Origin: Umbelopsis ramanniana AG
Taxonomy: Eukaryota; Mucoromycota; Umbelopsidomycetes; Umbelopsidales; Umbelopsidaceae
Assembly: GCF_025399195.1 (NCBI RefSeq)
Contig: NW_026252112.1
Coordinates: forward strand, 124,001 to 188,000
Reading direction: 5' to 3'
DNA length: 64,000 nt
Below the pieces are notes generated by a model. The model had not been told where the DNA came from and did not search any database. It saw nothing but the letters and a program-made list of their open reading frames with translations. A program made the translations under genes and the position numbers. Shown here piece after piece: positions 33,246-44,755 of this stretch; position 1 is the stretch's first letter, and every line of letters begins with the position of its first letter.

Positions 33246-36136
33246 TCACCTCCGGCGGTCGGTCTTGGTCATGGCCAAGCTGAGATGGCCGCTGCGCGTT
33301 GAGCGCTTATGTTCTATGGCCATGTTCGGGGTACTTCTGCTACTACGAATACCGTCAATGTAGCGCGGGACTTGAGTAGGCGAAAGATTATGGTTGGGAC
33401 GGGCTCGTCTGTCTCGATCATCATCGAGCGACTGCATTAGAATATTCGCTATGAGATCAGATTCGGGGTCTGGTTTGAGATGTTGTCTATCTTCCTCCAG
33501 TACCCTGCGCAACCTCATGCGATAGATGATGGCGTCAATGGTCAACTCTATCTGCAAATGGTTTCTGATTATAGACATTTCTACATACAAAAAGGGGGAT
33601 ATTTAGTATGGCGTTAGTTCGGTTTCGCTGTATTTGACACTACTCACTAGGCCATGTTGCCTTTTCTCCGCGAATCATAGCTTCCATGACCGACTGCGGA
33701 GTGGGATTGGACAGTACTTTCAAGAACTCAGAGTATCCAATCTCAGGCACTATGGTGATATCCCCGCTGTACCGCTGAGACATGATAGCTTGCAGTTTGT
33801 AGAATAAGGAAGGCATTACTCCCAATTCCGTCAGCTGGTAGAATAGATGGAAGAGCCGGCGGCGTTTAACATTTGTGTGCATGCTTCCTATTTTTGATGG
33901 ACCATCTTTGCCCTACCTGCGTACAACGGTGCTGAAGCTCCCCTCGTGCCATAGACATGCAGAAGCTGGCAAACTGTTTACCCTTGGTCGTGGTGAGTGA
34001 CGTTTGTAAGAAAGGAATGACATGAGGGTTGACTGCATTGGGTGGTTAGTTCGTGCCTATTGGAGCGGAAAGGAAAACCGTGGGTGTTACCGACTGACCT
34101 TGGCAGACAATAAAGTGATTGACATTGAATAACTCCGACAGCTTGTTCATTGGCAAATCACTAGAAAGGCAACATTGGGTTTACAATGCGTTCAGCGTGC
34201 GCCTAGAAGCTAACCCCGTCACTTACTTTTCCACAGAACCATCAATGTAAAGTTGACCTGGATAAAAAAGTAAAGTGAGTTTTCTGGCATGACCCCAGGG
34301 CATTGTATAGTCAAACTCACCGGTTGGGTTCCAAGGGATTATTTTTCCGCTAGCGTCTTTAGCATACAGTTGAGTCGAGCCATATACTAGTGGAACTGCA
34401 CACGAAGCAGCGCTGGAAAAAGCAAAAGCGGGTTTAAACAGGTTATGAACTAGCGCAAAGTAGTTGCCATCTAATGTAAAAGTGCCTACTTACACTGCTG
34501 ACCATATCAGCTTTAAACCGTAAGAAAATAAAAAACGGTTAGTGCCATGAATTTGTTTTTTTCTTTCGTTCATGCAAAAGTTAGACCTTAAAGTCAATAT
34601 GTACATACCACGTTGGGTGCAGTGAGGTAGTTCAGTAACCGCGGCATATCATACAGGGTGGATGAGCTCACAGTAATATTCAAAATCCATCTCGTTCGGT
34701 TAAATGCTTCCTACAAAGGTGTTATTAAGGTTGGTAAAACTACACGATGGATACGGCCGGCTACCCACCTGAAAAGTCAGGTCACCTAAATTAGCTTGCA
34801 TGGCGTCTGTTAAAATATCAACATCGTACAGCGTGCCGTATCGCAGCATGCGCTCCAGTCGCATTAATGGGGTATCGGGTTGGCCATCCCTCTCGAATAC
34901 GTCCTAACACCGGTTATGTTAAGATAAAAGCAATCCTTCGAATTTCGCAATAAAACCTCCAGACATACCAATTTAACGCTGAGGGGATCAAAAAGCTGGG
35001 GTATTTCTTCTTCGGTTCGTGTGCACAGCAGCGCCGCCATGATGCTCCCGCTAGACGCTCCTGATATGATACGTGGCAGTAGCTTTGCTTCATAGAGGCA
35101 CTTTATGACGCCAATGTGGTTTAAGCCTAGAACAAGTTGGATTTGTCAGTAACGCCACTCTCATTAAGAGCAACTAGACTGCTCATTACCTAAAGTTCCA
35201 CCACCACTCAATAACAAAGACGTTCGACCGAAGCTCTGTCGGATGTTCAAGAAAAAATCATATTTTGCTTTGAGATCAAACACCTTGCCGTCTTCTATAA
35301 TGGTAGCAGGCTCATCGCAAATCCAATTCAGCTGCGTCACAACTTCGTCAATGTACTCAGATATCAAATCCTTTGTGCCTATATTAGTGTAGCTGTAGAG
35401 CTTGTATCCAAGAATGTCAACAAATGTGAACTTGGAATCCTTATCTGGGTGGCGCACGACGTACCTTGGAGCAACCCATGTCACCTAAATTTCGAGCCAA
35501 GCTTGTTCGTAGCGCAAATATCATGGAGAGTTGATCATTGGATGCCCTGACATTTCGAAGTTGCTCCAATCGGGTTTGCAAAAGCTCCCAATCATAAACG
35601 TCAGATTTTGGATCCTTTTTCCAATCCTCCAAGCCTGTAATTACACAGTGAGATCGTTAAAGGATGGCACTACGTGAAGTGTCAAGGTGGAAACAGAAGA
35701 TACCTTCAAGCTGGTCAAGTATGGTGGCGGCCTCTGCCCATTGATCATAGTTAGTAGCAACCGTAAGCAGATGCTTGTAGTACACGGTAGGGTCGGATGG
35801 CTTGATCAAACTTCGATATAATTTCTACAAAAGTCCGAAGCGGTCAACTTAACGTAAGGTGTCCATCATGCTATATGGAATAAAAAGTGGTACCTCTGAC
35901 CAATAGCTTGCAACGTCTTTGGAAATGGATCGGGCCGACTGAATTAGCGGAGACATGGAGTTTGGCCAAGCGACCATGGCCATTGAATTCTTATCGACGA
36001 TTGCGGAGTCATTTAAATGTCGTTTGATAGTCTCTTTCTCAGTCAGAGTCGACAGTATAAGGGACATTTGAACACTGACGAGACGGGTTTTACAAAGTAA
36101 CAAAGGCAATAAGGGCTGGCAATTTATTTCTGTCAT
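33246..36136 (-). CDS. Patatin-type triacylglycerol lipase (Tgl3/4/5 family)
   Basis: Lipid-droplet triacylglycerol lipase. Fourteen exons give 659 aa: 35894-36136, 35704-35824, 35465-35634, 35190-35400, 34969-35126, 34769-34903, 34609-34710, 34494-34510, 34321-34412, 34227-34257, 34099-34160, 33917-34032, 33648-33834, 33246-33580. The region before the patatin fold has SLARNLGDMGCSKLYSYT, typical of fungal Tgl enzymes. The oxyanion loop is GGGTLG (244-249), the nucleophile elbow GASSG (Ser273) and the catalytic aspartate is in YIDGSVEND (Asp422), making a Ser-Asp dyad. QVNPHVIPF and YSGDITIVPE are also conserved. Exons 8 (17 nt) and 10 (31 nt) are micro-exons. The basic tail may bind lipid droplets. 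It starts 56 nt after the SAM50 stop codon. It is a lipase by family; I did not resolve which Tgl paralogue. Confidence 0.92.
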
Positions 36137-36154
36137 TTGAAGAAGATAGATTTT

Positions 36155-36160
36155 CACGTG
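36155..36160. promoter_or_regulatory. CACGTG E-box between SAM50 and the lipase
   Basis: A perfect CACGTG in the 56-nt gap between the SAM50 stop codon and the lipase start codon. Confidence 0.3.
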
Positions 36161-36192
36161 TCTGTTTCTTGCTCTATAATCTGAGCGTGACT

Positions 36193-37988
36193 CTACAAAA
36201 AGTTGATGCCAAAGCCAGCTTGGAAGCCAGCCTGTTCAAGGTCGCCTCCAGAGAACTGTACAGGGAAACAAAAGTTGGCTTCGACCCTTGCGGCAGGGTG
36301 ATGGAAGATGAGACCAACACCATATGAAATACGAGGATTGAGGAGTAGGGCATCTTTCGTCTTGCTGTATGACGTGCCTGTCGACCACTTGATCAAGTTG
36401 CCTGCATTCACGAAGGCATGTGCCTTGATCGGTTTGTCCATCATTCCCGGTACGGCTGCCACAGCACTCAAGCCAGCTGCCCAGTAAGCCTCTCCACCAG
36501 CAGCATCGTCTACAACACGGTTAGCCATCGGAACCTAAATATTGTCGTCCACGACACCGATCTTATACGTACCACCATCACGAGGCCCGATACCTCCAAG
36601 TTTGAATCCTCTGATCGATGTCGGTCCTCCTAATATGAATCGATCGGAAATGTGAGGCTCCTTCTTATCTAGACTAGCGATCAAACCAGCTCGGAATCCT
36701 CCACTAAGCACAAGAGGAGCCACTGTCTTTCCACTTTCGGCCACCACAGGCTGCAACAAGCGCTGATGAATTTGTACAGCAACCTCTTTCTTAAAGTAGC
36801 TGGTATCACTCTTTGTTGCTATGCCAGCAAGCTCATGATGGAATGAAATATAGTGACCGCGCGTAGGCAAGGTTGCATTATCGCGACGATCCCGAACAAA
36901 GGAACCCGTGATTGCAGTTTTGAGGGACTGGCCAGCCTGGTCCTTGACACTGGTGAGAGCGAACGAGACAATAAAACAATGGCGTTAGCGGCATGGCGCG
37001 CAGAAATTACCACCATTCGTATTGCTTACATTGAGGACGCAGTGCTTTGTGCTATAGTATCCCTCCAAGTAGCGTCGTATCCAAGTTCATGGAATCCAAA
37101 CTTGGATATAGCCTGATGGAGATAGAATATTGCGTTGGATTCAGTCATGATTTGACGTCGTCCCCTAGTTGACAGCCACCTACCTTGAAGGCCACACCAG
37201 CGTTTCTATTAAACTCTTCATAAGAAGCAATGCTAGTGTTATCTCTAAAACGCCCGCTGACATGAGCAACAAGCTTTGCATCCGGTGACGCATTGACTGG
37301 GGTGGACAAGTATGTCTATCGGAGGTTTGTCAGCGTCTGTCTGCATACAATCAATGACAGCTAAGTTGATGCGTACCTTGAAAGCAGCCTTATTTCTGTT
37401 ACCAAATTCTACACTGGTTCCCAAAGTCTCTGCTCCTCCGAACAAGTTTCTCAACACAAAGTTGCCATTCTGATAAAAAACAAACCCAAAACGGAACGGC
37501 TATCAGTATCGCTGCCTTGTCATTGGAATGCTGATTTGGTACATCGTCCATATGCACTTACCACGTTAGCTTCGTTGTCAGCTATTTCGGCATTGGTTTT
37601 AACCACAGTTCGACCCTTTTCCTCCAATTTGAGAACGACATCAATGGCGTCGGTGGTTTCCTTTGCAGTATCTAACACAACTTCGATATTACTGAAAATA
37701 TCGTGTCTCCGCAGCTTGTTGGCAGCATCTTGAACGCTTTCCACCACTTGTTGCACTGTAGTTGCTCCAAATATGCCTGATGTAATGCTATTTAAGAACG
37801 ACGCGCGTGTGTTACCACTGCCTACCACGCGCAAAGAGTTGACATGCAACGGCGTCTCTGATTTGAGAAAACTCTGTAGTCATAGGGTCAGCCATCATGG
37901 TGGAATGGAAGACGCACTGAAGGAGAATGTTGATGCAAAATGCTCTTACAATATTTTGAAAGCTGTTGCTTGGATCGGCTGCTGACAT
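36193..37988 (-). CDS. SAM50: Sam50/Tob55, mitochondrial outer-membrane beta-barrel assembly
   Basis: Omp85-family core of the SAM complex, which inserts beta-barrel proteins into the mitochondrial outer membrane. Exons 37950-37988, 37562-37873, 37377-37469, 37184-37315, 37030-37112, 36573-36949 and 36193-36509 give 450 aa, standard for Sam50. The N-terminal POTRA domain begins ETPLHVNSLRVVGSGNTR and continues to DVVLKLEEKGRTVVKTNAE. The barrel follows from LRNLFGGAETLGTSVEFG. Signatures: FVRDRRDNATLPTRGHYIS, HISDRFILGGPTSIRGF (the Omp85 loop 6 IRGF lock), GIGPRDGDDAAGGEAYWA, and the C-terminal beta-signal region LEQAGFQAGFGINFL. The last intron acceptor must be GTTGTAG (37 nt beyond a nearer AG) to keep the frame; with it the loop matches the family exactly. 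Confidence 0.94.
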
Positions 37989-39045
37989 GTTTTGTGAAAT
38001 ACTCAAGCCCTTGACAATAAATTCACAAGGGTTACCAAAATAAAAATCCCGGCGCTGGTTAAATTCATCATTTTTATGCAATGCCGAGATCAGTCTCAAA
38101 TGTTCGTTCAACCAGACTTTAGAGACTTCTGCTGAAATGCAACTTTTTTCAAGATACTGAGAATGAGGCCGCAATTATCAATACTATTTTTATTAGAAAT
38201 GCTTGCTTTTGGGTCTGTATTATCAAGTATTTTAAGTATTACATCTAGAAATCCTGTCATTTCTCTATCATTTCTAAAAATTTTAGTATTCGTAAATGTT
38301 CTTGTTATTTTTATTATTTATGAGGTCCAGAAGACTTGAAAAAAATCAACAATACGGTTCTAGTGCTCAGGCTTCCAAATATGAGAATTGACATTAACGT
38401 TGGAACTTTCCTATTTAACGATAGTTTCCAAGCCGTGTGTATCGTTATGATGAGATCGTTAAGACTATCTCACTGCCTGCTGATCTTGCAGACAAGGGAA
38501 AATACGTACCTGATCTATTTCGATAGGCGAATTGAAAGATTACCCTACCGTGCACATACTAGATGTGAGATTTCTCTGACAAGACCAGTACTCCACATAT
38601 AAACTACCACCATAAGTACGCAAAAAACATGAAGTTCATTATTGTTTACAAAACAAGATCCGATCGACGGCCAGCTTTTGCGATCATCGTTCGATGCATA
38701 CCATACTTCGATCCGGTAAGTGTACGGAAAGAAAAGAGTCATACTGGTCCGGAGAAAGGAGACGGGGGACGGAGACAGGCTTACCGAGACAAGTGAATGA
38801 ATCAGTGCACACGCGTCGTCTATGGCTTAGCATTTGCAGGCCAAGGAATTTCTGGGTATGACCCAAGAGCCGCTTGGCATGCAGGCCCTGCGCGACAAGA
38901 ATCCAAGGTTTTACTTTTCCATATGGGGAGTTTTTTGACCGCAACACAATATCTTAAAAAATAAAGCGTCACGCATGTTCACGCGCAGTTTCAGTAAATT
39001 AATAAAAACCCCCAAGTTTTCTACTTCCATTGTTCATTAAACACA
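37989..39045. other. Intergenic, no gene supported
   Basis: 1,057 nt between the SAM50 start (-) and the DUF4188 gene (+). A 29-codon coding-like stretch near 38435-38527 is too short and isolated to call. The end is an A/C-rich leader before ATG 39046. Confidence 0.45.
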
Positions 39046-39951
39046 ATGTCATATCAAAACACTTCAAAAACTGGACAGAATAGGTTTGGAGTATTCCAAT
39101 CTATCGATCCAATCTTACCTCTCGCTGCTATCTTCGGGTCTAGAGCATTATTAGGCGCTACATTGTTAGCTTCTGCTCTCCTTCCTAGGCCACTTGCTGC
39201 AGGCGCTGGCGTTATTGCGTTGATTTCTGCATACAGGAATGCAATCAGCTTCACTTTCAAATCCTACTTGTTTCCAGAAAATCCCAAAAAACTCACATTG
39301 GGAGAAAAGCGTTCAGTCAACCTCGATACCAATTCTACCGAACCTATCCCTTTCCGAGTGGCACCGGTCATCAAGGGAGATTTCTGTGTCTTTTTGATTG
39401 GTTTTAGAGTCAATGGATTTGCACGCGGCGGCGATAGCGGTTGGCTCGGACAAGCCATGTCAGACATGTTAGCGGAACTCCAAGATCAACCAGAACTTGG
39501 CTGTATGAACTGCGATTCATATGTCTCACCCAACCCCCTTGGAGGATCTACATTTTTGCTTGTTCAATACTGGAGATCGTATGAGCAGCTGGTAAACTAC
39601 GCTCGCGGACAAGATCTGAAGCACTATCCTGCTTGGATGCGCGTAATGAAGGAGTCTAAATCAAATGGAGCTCTTGGTGGTATTTGGCACGAGACATTCA
39701 AGGTCAGAGATGGTGAATACGAAGGTATCTATGTCAACACTCCACCTTTCGGGTTAGGAAAAGTTGGTCTCGTACCTGCTATTGGAAAGATGACCACCTC
39801 TAAGGGACGTACAGGTGATTCGGATGGAAAGGATTATTTAGAAGGAACTGATGAGGCCTATACGAACCTTAACAAAATCAATGTTGAGGTTCAAAAATGT
39901 CCTATTTCCGGTGCGGAAGGAGCTCAATGCCCTGTTCCCCATGCATGATTG
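39046..39951 (+). CDS. DUF4188 (af470-type monooxygenase-like) protein
   Basis: Intronless, 301 codons. Residues ~22-65 form two hydrophobic helices (LPLAAIFGSRALLGATLLAS, AGAGVIALISA), probably membrane-associated. From about residue 100 there is a dimeric alpha/beta-barrel of the DUF4188 family: VIKGDFCVFLIGFRVNG, QPELGCMNCDSYVSPNPLGG, STFLLVQYWRSYEQLVNYAR, HYPAWMRVMKESKSNGALG, IWHETFKVRDGEYEGIYVN and PFGLGKVGLVPA. Family members are linked to heme-free or heme oxygenase chemistry and aldoxime metabolism, but the substrate is unknown. The C-terminus has three Cys in CPISGAEGAQCPVPHA. A function beyond the fold is inference. Confidence 0.8.
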
Positions 39952-40165
39952 ACTGTATAGAATATAAATGCTGTAACATCAAATAATTTGTAAAGTGTAA
40001 TAAATGGTTTATAAAAACGTAATTTGCTGTATGTATTTGCTATTTATAATATGTAAGAAGTTACAGTACAAAATGATGTGAAGGGTGAATCAGTGAGGGA
40101 GGGGGATTCAGGACATATTTATAATTGTGAGGCAACAATGCCTTTTTTTCTTCGGCGTAGAGGCT

Positions 40166-43100
40166 TTATACGCGATATCCACGTCTACGAAGCAACGCCC
40201 GTTTACCAGCCTTGTAAAGCTCCGCAAAGGCAATATACGCTACGCAAGATGCAGCGACCATGCCCCATTCCCAGTCAATGGGGGAATGCTTGAACACGGA
40301 GGTATTCAAAACGGGTACGTACAAGGTGATGAGCAATAGGACGAAACCAATACCGAAACTGTAGAACAGGTACTTGTTATGGTTTCTTCTCAGATATCTC
40401 CAGTTCCAGGTAGAGTGAATAAGGTCTCGGCACGTGAAGGCATGGAGGAGAATAAGGATGGTCAAAGCGGCGAACAAGGCACCACGAGCACGGAAGACCT
40501 GTTCACAGCCAGGGTTCAATCCTTCGTTACAGTATTGGCCAAGGTTACCATCGCCATAGCCGTAAATAACGACGATGAAGTTCAAAAGACAGATGATACC
40601 GATCATAAAACCGTAAAAGAGGATATCAATGACATTTGACCAGGCGAACAGTCCCTCACTACGGCGACGAGGAGGCACTTTCATAGCATCTTCCGAGATA
40701 GGTTCCAAGCCGAGACTCATAGCAGGAGGTGAACTGGTCAGGATATTGTTGAAAAGAATTTGAACGGGTGAGAGAGGGAAGACCGAGGTACCATCCACAT
40801 CAACGAAGGCAAGACCAATGAGAAGAGGAACCACTTCAGCGACGTTGCCGGAAATCATGTGGACAACGAAGCGAGCAATATTGGAGAAGACACGGCGACC
40901 CTCTTGAATGGCAAGGACAATGGTAGAGAAGTTATCGTCGGTTAAGATAATGTCGGCGGCTTGTTTGGCTACATCGGAACCAGTCTGTCCCATGGCAATA
41001 CCAATATCGGATTCTTTCAAACTTGGACTGTCGTTCACGCCATCTCCAGTCATACCAGCAATTTTTCCACGGCGATGAAGAGCTTCTATCATCTTGACTT
41101 TAGTATCTGGTGAACAGCGAGCAATGACCAAAGGAAGACTTGGCAGGGCATCAATGGTTTCTTCACTGAGCTTATCGAACTCCATGGCAGTCATGACCAA
41201 TTTATCTTCTCCGACAACAACATGATCGACTCCTCCTTCCTTGGACACTCCGCGGCCGTAATTTTCGGGTAGAATACCCACTTCTCTGGCGATGGCGGTG
41301 GCAGTAGCGTGATGGTCACCTGTCAACATATGAACAGTGATACCGGCTTCATGGCAGCTTTGGACGGAAGGCTTTGATTCAACGCGAGGCTAAACAGGCG
41401 AAAGGTACAAGCGTTAGTGAGATCGACTGTTGATTGTATAGCGCCTAACATGCAAAAAAAAAAAAAAAAGGTAGAATAAACTTACTGGATCGTAAATGCC
41501 GCATAAACCAATGAGCGTAAAGTCAACATCAACATCTTCACGGGTCAAGTCGTCGGGTCCAATATCGCCCTTTTCGAATTTCATGGATTTGGTTGCCAAG
41601 GCAAGGACACGTAGACCATCACGGGCGAGGTTTTCCACTTGTGGGAATACAATGTCTTCCATTTCTTGTTGTGACATGGGCCTTACACCACCTTCTTGGT
41701 CCGAGAATTGAATACTGCTGCAGCAAGCTAAAACCCGTTCGGTGGCACCTTTGAGGAAAGCAACGGCCTGACCTGTGGGGTTCTTGTAAATGACACTCAT
41801 GCGTTTCACACCGGAATCAAATGGATATTCGGCCAACAATGTCCATGGTGTCCCATTTTCATCGCTGGTAAGTCTCTTGTTACCCATTTTAACTTTATGG
41901 GCAAATACTTGCAAAGCGGATTCAGTTGGATCACCTTGGGTAATCCACTCTCCATTTTCCTTATCTCTACGAATGGTAGCAGTGTTGCAGAGAGAGGTAT
42001 TCTGAATGAGCTGCGTCATGGCTGGGGACATGGTTTCTTGAGTCACAGGGGTGGTGGAGTCCTGTGCAGTAATATCGCCTTCTGGTATAACACCAAGTCC
42101 AGATACATTGAAGTGACCATCAGCAGGGAGCCAGAATCGAGTCAAGACCATTTTGGATTGTGTCAAGGTTCCAGTTTTATCGGAGCATACATTGGTGACC
42201 GCACCAAGACTTTCAAGGGCGGCCAGTCGTCGGACCAAGCACTTCTTGTCGGCCATAGATCGCACGCCAAACGCTTGGGTAAGGGTTACGACGGCGACAA
42301 GACCTTCAGGAATAACAGCAATGGCCAACGAGATTGCATATAGGATGACTTCATCGTTGATATGGAATTTGGAGGCACCAAAGGTGATGATGATGGATAT
42401 AATCGCCACAGCAAGCATAACAAGCGCCATGCGATCCAATGCCTTTTGCAAAGGGGTCTTGCTATTTTCACCGGAATCCATCAACCGCTTGGCAATTCTT
42501 CCGATTTCTGTGTTCATACCTGTGGCTGTGACGATGGCATGGCCACGGCCTTTGACAAGGATAGTGCTGGAGAAACCCATATTGACACGATCGCCGAGGG
42601 GAATTTCGGCGTTTGGAATCGTAGCTGGCCTGAAAATAGAAAAAATAAAAATGAGGATTTGCATTTCAGTGAGACAACTATGCCGGTATCATGCCACTTA
42701 CTCTTTGTTAACGGGTAGAGATTCTCCGGTAAGCAAGGCTTCATCGACTTCAAAGTTGAAGCACCTGATTTTTGAAAATAAAATAAAAAGATTAGCTGAT
42801 TAGATGGATAGTTCTAACATATCGCTTTTCCGATCGTATGTTTGGCATTTTTTTTTTTTACTCACTCGATAATTCTGCAATCGGCACCAATAACGTCACC
42901 GTGTTTCAACGACATAATATCACCAGGCACTAGATCACGAGTAGCAATCGTAACTAGATGTCCATGGCGTACAACTTTACTTGTGGGAGAGGCAAGGCGA
43001 CGGAGAGACTCCATTGTTTTTTCAGCCTTGTATTCTTGAAAGAAGCCAATGGCGGCATTCAACACGATGATAGCGGCGATGACACCACCTTCTACCCAAT

Positions 43101-43650
43101 CCTTAAATACAAAGGAAACGACCTATAGAAGAAATAGAATAGACATTAGTTGCATTAAAATTGAAGTTACTATTTCCCCAACGCGCAGAAAGGAAGTAAA
43201 GAAAAAAGAGTCCCAATTGCTTACCATAGCAATGATCAAAATCAAAATCAGAATATTGAATATTTGCCGCATTAGCACTTTCCAAGCACTAACGCCGCCT
43301 TCGCCTGAGAGTTCGTTGCGTCCATACTTTGTCAGTCGTTCACTGGCTTCCGCTTCAGTAAGTCCTTCCTCCATGTCTGTCTTCAAGATTTCAGCAACAG
43401 CAGCCAAATCCATGGCGTGATAGTCGGGTCCAGCAGGTGCAACGCCTGCGTTTGGTTTGCCAATTTTCTTAAAGTTCATTCTTTTCATGACTTTGGATCG
43501 AACGGACATGGCATCGCTGCTAGTACCGGTGGAATTGGAGGTCGCTGACCGCTTGAGCGGTTTGACCAGCTTACTTATGCGATGCTTTTCATTTTCGTCG
43601 ATGGTAATATTGTTTTGGCCAGGTTGATTGGGGCCGTTTTCAGTATTCAT
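40166..43650 (-). CDS. ENA: ENA-type (P-IID) sodium/potassium-exporting P-type ATPase
   Basis: Plasma-membrane Na+/K+ export pump. Exons 43225-43650, 42866-43122, 42702-42764, 41486-42629 and 40166-41389 give 1,037 aa. Motifs: phosphorylated Asp399 in CSDKTGTLTQ; actuator TGES in LLTGESLPVNK; M4 AIAVIPEGLVAVVTLTQ; nucleotide-binding KGATERVL; hinge AGMTGDGVNDSPSLK. Ten membrane helices are visible, including the final VIDILFYGFMIGIICLL and LLLITLYVPVL. The P-IID class is indicated by the VIPEG core, the ATSSPPAMSLG-like M6 region and the overall match to fungal Ena pumps. Introns are GT-AG; the longest terminal exon is 1,224 nt. The N-terminal ~80 residues are basic and Ser-rich. ENA pumps are usually induced by salt and high pH. 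Two CACGTG boxes lie upstream of the start, in the region shared with the M13 peptidase gene. Confidence 0.94.
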
Positions 43651-44755
43651 ACGAATGATAACAATTGTACCAAAAACTTATTTAGAAATAACTCTGACTT
43701 TATATATGCGCACGTATCGAAAACTGAAACTAACTTGTGCGTCGGACTCTATTGTTATCGTCTACTTTGAAGTATGGAAGTTCGGGATGTCTCAGATATA
43801 CATTTCCAACAAACAATTCGCAATTCAAACTTTCATGGAAACCCAAGAACCACATGGGATAACATCACCATAATTGAATAATGAGAGGTCCTCGCTGATG
43901 ATCCCTTACGTTTGAGACACGAATTCATAATGTTTATGTTTCTACAATAGCGCAGCCTAGCAATGAGCCATGCAGTAGGGTAGATGGCCATGCAAGGTTC
44001 ACCATATTCGGCAGTTTCACTGTGGTTTCTGGAACAAGGTCCCACCACTTTGGACAGCGCTTCACACCTTTGTAGGGTCACCTGACTTCCCACATCCAAT
44101 CATACGTCAGTAAATTTCACGTGTTGACCAAACTGCGATTTGTAAGAAAGGGCCGTACTGCGGTCATCGTATGAGGAAGGAACTACCAAGTTGTTGAGAG
44201 ATAAGCATTCAAGAGAATGGGAATGACTTAGAAGCATCCAAGTCTATTTACTAAGGCAAGACATGCTTGTATATCATGCTAATCACGTGCCCTTCCGAAT
44301 GAAAAAATGACTGACCTTCAGTTCGTCAAAGATGAGGCCTGAGCGCTAGGAACAAATCGACATAGTATAGTGATGAACTTGGTGCTCTCAGATAATGTTG
44401 GTCTTACTTAACGAAAATTACCTCATCGACCCTTGATCTTCGTTTAAAGTCCGTTTTCCTCACTTTCCGACCTGGGGTGACTATTGCAAAGAATTCATTC
44501 AACTTTCTCCTGGCCATTGACTAAGCACACGAGCAGATATTAAAAAGTTTAATGGAACTCAGGATACTTGGGTTTTTTTAATTAAAGATATCCCCCAGCA
44601 ACGATCAAAGGAGACAGGCTACATTCTCAGCCCTTTTCAAGCATAACGACACAGTTCATTGGTTCAGATGCACTTATTTATTTCATAAAAAATATATCCT
44701 CGATATCTGGCGCCCGCGAATGGCGTAGTCGTGCATCTTCTCGTCTTCATTCACC
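43651..44755. other. Divergent promoter region with two E-boxes
   Basis: 1,105 nt between the ENA pump (-) and the M13 peptidase (+). It contains CACGTG at 44118-44123 and 44284-44289. No coding exon, RNA gene or repeat is recognised. Confidence 0.5.

Noticed and set aside
38435-38527. 29-codon coding-like stretch (VYRYDEIVKTISLPADL) after an ATAG acceptor-like site
   Set aside because: Isolated, with no flanking exon in frame. Too short to distinguish from chance; a decayed exon is possible.
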